Below, piece after piece: positions 1 through 6,046 of a DNA stretch of 6,548 nucleotides. The translations under genes and the position numbers were made by a program. This DNA is from Candidatus Zixiibacteriota bacterium (GTDB lineage: Bacteria; Zixibacteria; MSB-5A5; JAUVRN01). Each line of letters starts with the position of its first letter. Position 1 is the stretch's first letter. The stretch lies in assembly GCA_030597645.1 (NCBI GenBank), contig JAUVRN010000119.1, positions 1 to 6,548 of the forward strand. The letters run 5' to 3'. The notes under the pieces were generated by a model. The model made no database searches, was not told the DNA's origin, and saw only the letters and a program-made list of their open reading frames with translations.

Positions 1-1541
1 GAGCTGCTGAAACCGGGCGTCATGCTGATGCCGTATCCCCCGTAGCTGTAGAGGATGGTGGGGTGGCTGCCGCCCAGCTCGATGCCGCGAGGATGCAGGA
101 TGTTGAGTGGCACCCGCGTGCCGTCTCGGGACGTGGCGAAGACGCGCGTGACGTCCACATGTCTGTAGTCCGCCTCTGTTTCCTGGACAAGCGCCGTCTT
201 CGTGACCTCCGAAGTAGCGGGATCGAACTCGTACCACGCCGAGGGTTGCGTATAGCTGGCGGCGTTGAACAGGATCGCGTCGCCCTCCAGCGCGCGAAAT
301 GCCCTGACGCTCGAGATCTCTTCGACCGGCCATGGTCGTGACTCGGTGCCGTCGACATCGAACATGCGTACGCGCGACGGGCCGCCGACGATGTCGGCCA
401 CGTAGATCTTGCTCGCCGTGGGCAGGTACTCCTTGATGGCGACTTCGCTCTCGGGCACTACCGCGGTTGCACCGGCGAAGTCGGATTCGCCAGGCTCCAG
501 CCGGAGGACCTTGCCGTTGGGCGTATTCTTGTAGGAGAGGAAATAGAGCGCGCCGTCCGGTCCGAAACGGACGTTGCGCGTGCTGTCGGCAAACTCCGTG
601 ACCCGGTGCCAGCCGGAGGGCGGATCGAGAAGCCAGTGCGCGTACTCGCCGCCGTCGCCGTTGGAAACCTCGGCGACGATGTAGCGGCCGCCGGGGGGTG
701 TAAACAGTTCGATCTCCGCTATGCGCGGAAACTCCTTACCGATCGCGTACCGATCGTCTTCGTGGTGTGTGCCGAGACGGTGAAAATAGACCTGCTGATA
801 AAAGCTGAGATCTTCCTCGGCGCGTTCGCCCTCGTGGGGATAGCGCGTATAATAGAAGCCGCTGCCGTCCGGTAGCCACGCTACGCTGCCACCCGCCGTC
901 GGTCCGTTGACCCGCGGCACCACGTCGTCGAGCTGGGCCCCGGTGATCACGTCGTACACGTAGGCTGTACCGTACTCACTGCCCCTTCGTGACATGGACA
1001 CGACCATCATGTTCCCGTCCAGCGACGGTACGTAAAAGTCGATCGCCGTCGTAAAGGATGTGTCGAGCGTGTTGAGATCGATCAAAACCTGTTCGGATTG
1101 CGTGTCGTGCACCGACTCGAGGGTCACAAGAAACGGTTGTTCGTGGGGCGGCAGCGATTTCATCGCGAAGAACTTTCCACCCACGTACTTGAGGCTGTAG
1201 TAGGAGACGTGCTGCGCACCGAAAAGCCTCCAGAACTCGTCGCGAATGGCATCTCGCTGGTCGATTCCGTCGAAGTACTCGCGCGCGTATTCGTTTTGTG
1301 CCCGGGTCCACGCCTGGACCTCGAGGTCGTCCGCGTCTTCCAGCCACCGGTAGTCCTCGGTTACCGGTACGCCGTGATACGTGTCGCGCACCGACCTGCG
1401 GTCGGTACGTGGTGCACCGGCCCATGCGGTCGTTACTGCGACGAGGCAGGCGAGCGCGGCGGCTACGGCGAGGCGCGGCATTCTCGCCTGCGGTGATGCG
1501 AATTGGTCATGAGCGCCCGGAGTGGCAGAAGACTTCGGCAT
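1..1541 (-). CDS. Prolyl oligopeptidase (peptidase S9A), exported, C-terminus cut by window edge
   Basis: Serine peptidase that cleaves short peptides on the carboxyl side of proline, probably in the periplasm or outside the cell. I translated the minus strand by hand: 513 codons are open from the ATG at 1541 to the left edge. Residues 52-68 (DTYHGVPVTEDYRWLED) are the S9A N-terminal signature. Residues about 90-440 fit the beta-propeller that gates the active site. The chain then enters the alpha/beta-hydrolase domain (SRDGTRVPLNILHPRG near 471-486, then HPTILYSYGGYGISMTPGFS near 493-512). The catalytic Ser (usually in a GxSNGG motif), Asp and His come later in the family, so about 200 residues are missing. 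A hydrophobic signal segment (MPRLAVAAALACLVAVTTAW, 21-40, then AGAP) begins at an internal ATG (1481). The ATG at 1541 is preferred because AAAGGA lies about 5 nt upstream. Family call is firm; export is inferred. Confidence 0.93.
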   Translation of the reverse strand, partial: MPKSSATPGAHDQFASPQARMPRLAVAAALACLVAVTTAWAGAPRTDRRSVRDTYHGVPVTEDYRWLEDADDLEVQAWTRAQNEYAREYFDGIDQRDAIRDEFWRLFGAQHVSYYSLKYVGGKFFAMKSLPPHEQPFLVTLESVHDTQSEQVLIDLNTLDTSFTTAIDFYVPSLDGNMMVVSMSRRGSEYGTAYVYDVITGAQLDDVVPRVNGPTAGGSVAWLPDGSGFYYTRYPHEGERAEEDLSFYQQVYFHRLGTHHEDDRYAIGKEFPRIAEIELFTPPGGRYIVAEVSNGDGGEYAHWLLDPPSGWHRVTEFADSTRNVRFGPDGALYFLSYKNTPNGKVLRLEPGESDFAGATAVVPESEVAIKEYLPTASKIYVADIVGGPSRVRMFDVDGTESRPWPVEEISSVRAFRALEGDAILFNAASYTQPSAWYEFDPATSEVTKTALVQETEADYRHVDVTRVFATSRDGTRVPLNILHPRGIELGGSHPTILYSYGGYGISMTPGFSS

Positions 1542-1573
1542 GACAATCCTTTCATCCTGAGTGGTTAGATCTC

Positions 1574-1582
1574 AATGTATCA
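1574..1582 (-). promoter_or_regulatory. Possible extended -10 promoter of the prolyl oligopeptidase gene
   Basis: Read on the minus strand this is TGATACATT, an extended -10 element (TGn followed by TACATT, 4 of 6 to TATAAT). It lies about 33 nt upstream of the ATG at 1541 and would give a leader of roughly 25 nt that contains the AAAGGA ribosome binding site. The -35 region is poor, which an extended -10 can tolerate. Prediction by eye only. Confidence 0.35.
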
Positions 1583-1705
1583 GAAACTTACGCCGGAAAC
1601 CGCCTGTGGTTCGCCACCATCTGAAACATCGAGGTCAAGATGGACTGAGCGTTCAGGGTACGGAAGGTACCTGCTCCATACAACCCGATTCACGGGTCCC
1701 GCTGA

Positions 1706-1848
1706 TGCGCAACGGTGCGCAATGTCACCTGCGGTTGCGGCCGTATCTCCGCGGCCGCTGCAACATCAAGCCGTCGTAGAGGTTGAGGTGATTCAGCCGG
1801 CGCGGGCGGAACGATGGCTGCGCAACGTCGAGCAAAGCGGCCGGCCGC
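1706..1848. repeat. Two-copy motif TGCGCAAYGTC followed by a GCGGCCG dyad
   Basis: Copy one has TGCGCAATGTC at 1716-1726 and then GCGGCCG at 1737, which opens a 7-bp inverted repeat. Copy two has TGCGCAACGTC at 1819-1829 and then GCGGCCG at 1837, which opens a 12-bp palindrome. The copies are 103 nt apart. An extra TGCGCAA at 1706 sits exactly 10 bp before the first copy. This may be a degenerate duplication, a REP-like element or a pair of regulator sites. Such GC-rich words can also recur by chance. Confidence 0.3.
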
Positions 1849-1946
1849 CGGCACGCGGTGATCGGTCTGGCTTGGCTCGTTTGGCCGCGCGCATTACGGA
1901 TGTGACATGATGGATCCGGTTCGGGCACCGCAATTGATACGGAACA

Positions 1947-1979
1947 CGCGCAGGAACGGCTTCCTCGTTCCTCGACGCG
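1947..1979 (+). other. Stem-loop in the probable leader of the PEP-CTERM gene
   Basis: AGGAACG (1952-1958) pairs with CGTTCCT (1966-1972) around a 7-nt loop. The stem can extend outward with CGCG (1947-1950) against CGCG (1976-1979). An alternative hairpin, AGGAA-CGGC-TTCCT, uses the same left arm, so two structures compete. No T-run follows, so it is not an intrinsic terminator. It lies 66 nt before the start codon and could be an operator dyad or an mRNA leader structure. Confidence 0.35.
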
Positions 1980-2033
1980 GATGGTGTGCGGGCCCGCACC
2001 CGGATTTGTCGCCAAGACAATGGAATCGTATTC

Positions 2034-2040
2034 AGGGAGG
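2034..2040 (+). promoter_or_regulatory. Ribosome binding site deciding the start at 2045
   Basis: AGGGAGG lies four bases before the ATG at 2045. It supports this start over the in-frame ATG at 1907, whose extra 46 residues (rich in R, P and W) would bury the signal peptide. The ATG at 2041 is in another frame. Confidence 0.7.
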
Positions 2041-2044
2041 ATGG

Positions 2045-2695
2045 ATGAAGATCATCAGGCTGGTTGGGTACCTGGCGACCACGGTGTCGCTGATTGCGTT
2101 TCACGGGGGACCGGCATGTGCGCTGCCGGTGATAAGCGAGATCATGTATGACGGCATCGGTTCGGATGCCCCGTCGGTCTTCACCGAGATCTACGGCACC
2201 GCCGGACTGGATCTGACGGGTTGGGCACTGGTGGGTGTCAATGGCTTCAACGGACTGGAGTATCGCACCGTCGACCTCACCGGTGCCGTCATTCCACCGG
2301 ACGGGATCCTGGTGGTGGCCACCAGTTCTGCGCTCGGTGATGTCCTGGCTGCTCGCGATTTCACCGGCTCCGTCGACTGGCAGAACGGACCGGATGCGGT
2401 CTGGCTGCGGGATGCTACCGGCACCATAGTGGATGCGATACAATACGGCGACGCGGGTTCTTTCAACGCAGGCGAGGGTACGCCCGCACCCGATGCCGCT
2501 GCGGGATGGAGTTTGGCGCGTGCCGATCTCCGAACCGACTTTGGCGACAACTTTGCCGACTTCGAGCTGCTCGATGTACCCACGCCTGGTTACATACCCG
2601 GTTCTAATCCGGAACCGGTGCCTGAGCCGGCGACCATGTTTCTCACCGGTCTGGGCCTTGTCGCAGTCGGCGGTTTCCGTCGCGCCAGGCGCTGA
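2045..2695 (+). CDS. Secreted lamin-tail-domain (LTD) protein with PEP-CTERM sorting signal
   Basis: A 216-residue exported protein, probably held at the cell surface or released into the extracellular matrix by an exosortase/archaeosortase-type enzyme. Residues 1-26 form a Sec signal peptide (MKIIR, hydrophobic core, cleavage predicted after ACA). Residues about 28-135 look like a lamin-tail domain: VISEIMYDG, then LTGWALVGVNG, IPPDGILVVA, and the DAVWLRDATGTIVDAIQYGD strand pair. The typical LTD tail follows (GWSLARADLRTD...NFADF...PTPGY, 154-183). The C-terminus has VPEPATMFLTGLGLVAVGG (192-210) and then FRRARR, which is the PEP motif, membrane span and basic tail in the right order and spacing. 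LTDs occur in many secreted bacterial proteins, often with nucleases, but no enzyme domain is present here. No exosortase is in the window. Family features are clear; the biological role is not known. Confidence 0.92.
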   Translation: MKIIRLVGYLATTVSLIAFHGGPACALPVISEIMYDGIGSDAPSVFTEIYGTAGLDLTGWALVGVNGFNGLEYRTVDLTGAVIPPDGILVVATSSALGDVLAARDFTGSVDWQNGPDAVWLRDATGTIVDAIQYGDAGSFNAGEGTPAPDAAAGWSLARADLRTDFGDNFADFELLDVPTPGYIPGSNPEPVPEPATMFLTGLGLVAVGGFRRARR

Positions 2696-2748
2696 CGTCC
2701 GGTCCCCCCCTGGTGAATCGGTAGCCTCAAAAAACGCCCGGATTGAGC

Positions 2749-2777
2749 TTGACGAACTTATGTACAGAATGTACATT
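2749..2777 (+). promoter_or_regulatory. Probable promoter of the toxin-antitoxin operon
   Basis: TTGACG (2749-2754, 5 of 6 to the -35 consensus) is followed after exactly 17 bp by TACATT (2772-2777, 4 of 6 to the -10 consensus). Transcription should start 7-8 bases downstream, at about 2784-2785. That is at or within one base of the antitoxin start codon, so the mRNA could be leaderless. The sequence before that ATG shows no Shine-Dalgarno motif, which agrees. Predicted by eye. Confidence 0.55.
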
Positions 2778-2785
2778 GCTGTACA
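2761..2785. promoter_or_regulatory. Three TGTACA sites, likely autoregulatory operator of the TA module
   Basis: The palindromic hexamer TGTACA occurs at 2761-2766, 2770-2775 and 2780-2785, with starts 9 and 10 bp apart, about one helical turn. The middle copy overlaps the -10 element and the third ends on the A of the antitoxin ATG. Phd-type antitoxins, alone or with their toxin, are known to repress their own operon by binding short palindromes across the promoter. The sites are seen directly; binding is inferred. Confidence 0.6.
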
Positions 2786-3015
2786 TGAGAGCCGTGTCGT
2801 TTACGGAATTTCGTAAGAACGCTTCTACCATTCTGAATGACGTGGAGAGGGGCGATTCCGTGGAGATCCTGCGGCATGGTCGCGTCATCGCCAGGCTCAT
2901 TCCGGCCACGGATGAAGCGATTCCGTCGTGGAAACGCCCGCGTGAGATCCTGGCCGTGAAGGGTGTCTTCCTCTCCAGGACCATCATCGCAGAGCGTCGG
3001 CGTGTTCGGACATGA
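2785..3015 (+). CDS. Type II antitoxin, Phd/YefM family (VapB role)
   Basis: A 76-residue antitoxin that should bind and neutralise the PIN-domain toxin encoded next, and repress the operon. Residues 1-40 (MRAVSFTEFRKNASTILNDV, then VEILRHGRVIARLIP) are the Phd/YefM DNA-binding fold: a short beta strand, the FRKN helix, then the GD-hairpin with RHGRVIARLIP. Residues 41-76 are the flexible toxin-wrapping tail (SWKRPREILAVKG...LSRTIIAERR), a form common in Phd antitoxins paired with VapC. An in-frame TTG at 2743 would add 14 residues, but ATG 2785 starts the conserved domain directly. The stop overlaps the toxin start (ATGA, 3012-3015), indicating translational coupling. GC by hand count is about 58%, a little below sampled parts of ftsH. 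No Shine-Dalgarno is visible. Confidence 0.9.
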   Translation: MRAVSFTEFRKNASTILNDVERGDSVEILRHGRVIARLIPATDEAIPSWKRPREILAVKGVFLSRTIIAERRRVRT

Positions 3016-3425
3016 GAGCGTACTTCGACGCATCCGCCTTTGCAAAGGGATACCTTAGAGAGCCTGGAACCGACAGAGTGCGGGAGCTGTTGGTCTCCGC
3101 CGATTCCGTGGGCATGTGCGTTCTTGGTCTGACCGAGCTGATTTCCGCGTTGTGCCGTCAGATACGTGAGGGACGGCTATCGAAGCGCGAGTATCGTGGC
3201 ATCAGGGCGATGGTGCTTGCCGACATTTCCGACACGGACATGGTGCAACTCACCGGGGCAGTCGTGGATCGATCCATCAACCTGCTGGAGCGATCAGCCC
3301 TGCATGCTTCGGACGCACTGCACATCGCCTCCGCGATGGAGTGGGAGGCCGACTGCTTCATATCTTCAGATCGACAACAGTTGGAGGCCGCGCAGCAGGC
3401 GGGGCTGGAGTGTATCGTCGTATAG
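3012..3425 (+). CDS. vapC: PIN-domain ribonuclease toxin, VapC family
   Basis: A 137-residue toxin; VapC enzymes are Mg2+-dependent endoribonucleases that usually cut tRNA or rRNA and arrest growth when their antitoxin is degraded. The full PIN active site can be read: D6 in MRAYFDASAFAK, E42 in LGLTELISAL, D101 in HASDALHIASAM and D120 in CFISSDRQQLEAA. The length is normal and no key residue is missing, so the toxin looks intact. It starts inside the antitoxin stop codon and has no strong ribosome binding site of its own, which keeps its translation dependent on the antitoxin. It runs convergent to ftsH, and the stem-loop that follows separates the two. The RNA target cannot be predicted from sequence. 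Confidence 0.92.
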   Translation: MRAYFDASAFAKGYLREPGTDRVRELLVSADSVGMCVLGLTELISALCRQIREGRLSKREYRGIRAMVLADISDTDMVQLTGAVVDRSINLLERSALHASDALHIASAMEWEADCFISSDRQQLEAAQQAGLECIVV

Positions 3426-3427
3426 GA

Positions 3428-3467
3428 CGATGCGAAAAAGGCCCCTGAAAGGGGCCCTTCGCGATCG
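3428..3467 (-). terminator. Intrinsic terminator of ftsH, possibly bidirectional
   Basis: GGCCCCT (3440-3446) pairs with AGGGGCC (3450-3456) around a GAA loop. On the minus strand the stem is followed at once by TTTTT (3439-3435), a textbook intrinsic terminator 26 nt after the ftsH stop. Flanking pairs GCGAA/TTCGC and CGAT/ATCG extend it into a 40-bp imperfect dyad. On the plus strand only a broken T tract follows (CTTCGCGATCGTTCTTTT), so it may end vapC transcription less efficiently. Confidence 0.88.
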
Positions 3468-3481
3468 TTCTTTTGACTCTG

Positions 3482-5467
3482 TCACGTGGCCGGCAAAGGC
3501 TCCGGGGATTGCGCCGGCAGATCTTCGCCGTCTATGAGCTTGTCCAGTTCGTGGCCGTCGAGGATCTCACGATCGAGCAACGCCAGGGCGATGCGCTTGA
3601 GCTTTTCGAGATTGGCCTTGAGCAGCGTGCGCGCCTTCTCCTCGGCCTGGAGTACGATGCGTTTCACTTCCGCATCGATCATCCTGGCCGTCTCCTCGGA
3701 ATAGTCGCGGTGCTGCGCAATCTCGCGCCCCAGGAAGATCTCCTCCTTCTTCTTGCCGAACGTGAGCGGTCCCATCTCGTCCGACATGCCCCACTCACAG
3801 ACCATGCGCCGGGCCAGGTCGGTGGAACGCTCCAGGTCGTTGCCGGCACCCGTGGTCAACTGATCAAAGACGAGTTGTTCGGCCACTCGCCCGCCCATCA
3901 TGAAGGCCATGCAACCCTTCAGGTAGTCACGTGAATGCGTGTGTCGCTCGTCCACCGGCAGGTAGCTGGTGAGCCCCAGGGCCCGGCCGCGCGGTACGAT
4001 GGTCACCTTGTGCACCGGATCGGTGCCCGGAATCAGTTTGGCCACCAGCGCGTGTCCGGCTTCGTGATACGCGGTGGTTTCCTTTTCCTCCTCCGAGATC
4101 ACGAGGCTGCGCCGCTCGGTGCCCATCATCACCTTGTCCTTGGCGTCCTCGAAGTCTTTCATCGTCACGTTGTCTTGATTGCGACGGGCGGCCAGCAGGG
4201 CGGCTTCGTTGACCAGGTTGGCCAGGTCGGCACCGGAGAGGCCCGGTGTTCCGCGTGCCAGCACCTCGAGACTGACGTCGTCGGCCATGGCGATCTTGCG
4301 CGAATGCACCTTGAGGATCCCTTCGCGACCCTTGACGTCGGGTGAGTCGACCACGATCTGGCGGTCGAAACGACCGGGACGCAGCAGCGCCGGGTCGAGC
4401 ACGTCGGGCCGGTTGGTGGCGGCAATGAGGATCACGCCCTCGTTGGATTCGAAACCGTCCATCTCCACGAGAAGCTGATTGAGCGTCTGTTCGCGCTCGT
4501 CGTGTCCACCGCCCAGGCCGGCGCCCCGGTGACGTCCCACGGCGTCGATCTCGTCGATGAATATGATGCACGGCGCGCTGCGCTTGCCCTGCTCGAAGAG
4601 GTCGCGGACACGCGACGCGCCGACGCCGACGAACATCTCCACGAAGTCGGAGCCGGACATGCTGAAGAAGGGTACGTCCGCTTCACCCGCCACAGCGCGT
4701 GCCAGCAGCGTCTTGCCCGTTCCGGGAGGTCCGAGCAACAGGGCCCCCTTGGGGATCTTGCCGCCGAGCTTCTGGAACTTGGCCGGTTCCTTGAGGAACT
4801 CGATGATCTCGCACAGTTCCTGCTTGGCTTCATCTGTACCGGCCACGTCCGCAAACGTGATCTCCGGCTTGTGCTCGGTGAGGAGACGCGCCTTGGTCTT
4901 GCCGAACGAGAACAGTCCCTTGGGTCCGCCCTGCATCTGCCGGATCATGAACAGCCAGATCAGAATGAAGATCAGCCAGGGTGAGAACGTCAGAAGCAAC
5001 GTGGTCCATGAAAACTCTTTGGCCTGGGCAGCCACCGTGACGCCGGCGGTCTCGAGACGCTCCACCAGCTTGGAGGCATCCGGAAACGGCAGGGTCATCT
5101 CGAACTCGGTATACGATGCCTGCTTCCGTGATGCCGCACCGTCCGGAGGCGTAAACGGCGTTTTGAATACGCCGTGCACATCCCGGTCGGTGAAGGTCAC
5201 CGACTTGATGTTGCCCTTTTCGAGCTCCGAATTGAATTCACTATAGGATACGGGCACCCTGCGCGCACGCGACGGGTCGAGCATCTGATACATGCCCACC
5301 GCCACGACCACGATGAGCAGCCAGAACAGGAGTGTTCGGGAGGTACGGCGCCAGGGGTTGAAGTCCCCCTTGGGATCGTCGCCCGGTCCGCGGGGCGGTT
5401 TGCCGCGTCTGTCGTCTTTTCGGTTCAATCTATTCAACCTCATTCTCCAGTCGTCTATCCGTGGCAC
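3482..5467 (-). CDS. ftsH: ATP-dependent zinc metalloprotease FtsH
   Basis: Membrane-anchored AAA+ protease that extracts and degrades damaged membrane proteins and short-lived regulators as a hexamer facing the cytoplasm. It has 661 residues from a GTG at 5467. A basic, proline-rich N-terminus (1-42) leads to membrane span 1 (about 45-62), an exposed domain (63-152) and span 2 (about 155-175). Walker A GPPGTGKT is at 246-253, pore loop MFVG at 278-281, Walker B IIFIDEID at 301-308, and the second region of homology around 351-370 with Arg fingers R366 and R369. The zinc site is HEAGH (468-472) with third ligand D544 in GAGNDLERSTD. All key residues are present. The GTG start overlaps the hpt stop by 13 bp; an ATG at 5443, just after GGAGA, would give 653 residues and is equally plausible. 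A strong terminator follows the gene. Confidence 0.98.
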   Translation of the reverse strand: MPRIDDWRMRLNRLNRKDDRRGKPPRGPGDDPKGDFNPWRRTSRTLLFWLLIVVVAVGMYQMLDPSRARRVPVSYSEFNSELEKGNIKSVTFTDRDVHGVFKTPFTPPDGAASRKQASYTEFEMTLPFPDASKLVERLETAGVTVAAQAKEFSWTTLLLTFSPWLIFILIWLFMIRQMQGGPKGLFSFGKTKARLLTEHKPEITFADVAGTDEAKQELCEIIEFLKEPAKFQKLGGKIPKGALLLGPPGTGKTLLARAVAGEADVPFFSMSGSDFVEMFVGVGASRVRDLFEQGKRSAPCIIFIDEIDAVGRHRGAGLGGGHDEREQTLNQLLVEMDGFESNEGVILIAATNRPDVLDPALLRPGRFDRQIVVDSPDVKGREGILKVHSRKIAMADDVSLEVLARGTPGLSGADLANLVNEAALLAARRNQDNVTMKDFEDAKDKVMMGTERRSLVISEEEKETTAYHEAGHALVAKLIPGTDPVHKVTIVPRGRALGLTSYLPVDERHTHSRDYLKGCMAFMMGGRVAEQLVFDQLTTGAGNDLERSTDLARRMVCEWGMSDEMGPLTFGKKKEEIFLGREIAQHRDYSEETARMIDAEVKRIVLQAEEKARTLLKANLEKLKRIALALLDREILDGHELDKLIDGEDLPAQSPEPLPAT

Positions 5468-6024
5468 CGATTCGGCCGGGAGTCCGTCGGAGTCTCCTCG
5501 AGATCGGTGCAGATATAGATACCGTCCAGATGGCGGTATTGTTCCGCCAGATCCAGCCCGTAACCCACCACAAAACGATCGGGTACGTTGAACCCGGTCA
5601 ACATGATAGGCACATCCACGACACGCGCCTCAGGTTTGTCCAACAACGTCACTACCTGGAGCGATGCCGGGTGCCGTGTGGCCAGCAGGGCACAGATCTT
5701 GGCCAGGGTCCGACCCGAATCGACAATATCCTCCACAATCAACACGTGCCGGCCCGTGATGTCCAGATCCATGTCTTTGACAAGCCGAACCCCACTCGAA
5801 TCGGGCTCAGAACCCGCATACGCCACCGTGGCGATAAAGTCCACTTCGTGGGGTTCCGCCATCGCACGTGACAGGTCGGCCATGAACATGTACGAGCCCT
5901 TGAGGATGGCCACCAGGAGAGGGTTCTTGCCACGATAGTGGTCGTCCAGTTCGCGGCCCATTTCCGTCACGCGCACGTGCAGTCTCTCCGTGCTGATAAT
6001 CGGTTCGAGCTTGTGCTGTGACAT
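5455..6024 (-). CDS. hpt: Hypoxanthine (guanine) phosphoribosyltransferase
   Basis: Purine salvage enzyme that joins hypoxanthine or guanine to PRPP, giving IMP or GMP and pyrophosphate, in the cytoplasm. The 189 residues show the family landmarks in order: ILKGSYMFMADL (40-51, pyrophosphate-binding loop LKGS), the flexible loop region VAYAGSEPDSSGV (67-79), the PRPP-binding motif VLIVEDIVDSGRT (94-106, with the acidic ED pair), purine-contact LLDKPEARV (127-135, K130), and DRFVVGYGLDLAEQYRHL (149-166). Length is normal. The ATG at 6024 has no clear Shine-Dalgarno. The gene lies 59 nt after tilS and overlaps or nearly abuts ftsH, so the three are likely one operon, an order conserved in many bacteria. 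Confidence 0.96.
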   Translation of the reverse strand: MSQHKLEPIISTERLHVRVTEMGRELDDHYRGKNPLLVAILKGSYMFMADLSRAMAEPHEVDFIATVAYAGSEPDSSGVRLVKDMDLDITGRHVLIVEDIVDSGRTLAKICALLATRHPASLQVVTLLDKPEARVVDVPIMLTGFNVPDRFVVGYGLDLAEQYRHLDGIYICTDLEETPTDSRPNRCHG

Positions 6025-6046
6025 GGTTGAGACGGAGTCGCCGCCG

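Larger units (their letters stand above)
1542..2044. other. Divergent intergenic region, about 500 bp, no gene seen, several dyads
   Basis: No reading frame here has recognisable protein motifs or a good ribosome binding site, apart from the one belonging to the gene at 2045. The region separates the peptidase (minus) from the PEP-CTERM gene (plus), so it should hold both control regions. Visible structures are: GCGGCCG/CGGCCGC inverted repeat at 1737-1758 (7-bp arms, 8-nt loop); a 12-bp GC palindrome at 1837-1848; an inverted repeat at 1947-1979; and a short TTGTC/GACAA hairpin at 2006-2020. TGCGCAA occurs at 1706, 1716 and 1819. A decayed gene or a small RNA cannot be excluded. Confidence 0.6.

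Noticed and set aside
976..1425. Minus-strand open frame of 149 codons inside the peptidase gene
   Set aside because: It is a different frame of the same strand; the peptidase frame reads through without a stop and carries the S9A signatures.
2006..2034. Sigma-70-like promoter TTGTCG-17-TATTCA before the PEP-CTERM gene
   Set aside because: The -10 matches only 3 of 6, and transcription would start at or after the ribosome binding site, removing it from the mRNA.
1907..2044. Upstream in-frame extension of the PEP-CTERM protein from an ATG at 1907
   Set aside because: The added residues are not protein-like for an exported protein, would precede the signal peptide, and the good AGGGAGG site favours 2045.
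1793..2776. Long minus-strand open frame (327 codons) opposite the PEP-CTERM gene
   Set aside because: Arg/Thr-rich with no motif, no ribosome binding site and no family resemblance; the plus strand has a clear signal peptide, LTD and PEP-CTERM signal over the same bases.
2743..2784. TTG start adding 14 residues to the antitoxin
   Set aside because: The segment overlaps the predicted -35/-10 and the TGTACA sites, and the Phd fold begins at the ATG at 2785.
3473..3934. Plus-strand open frame antisense to the 3' part of ftsH
   Set aside because: Shadow of the ftsH codons; no start signal, and it begins beyond the terminator without a promoter.
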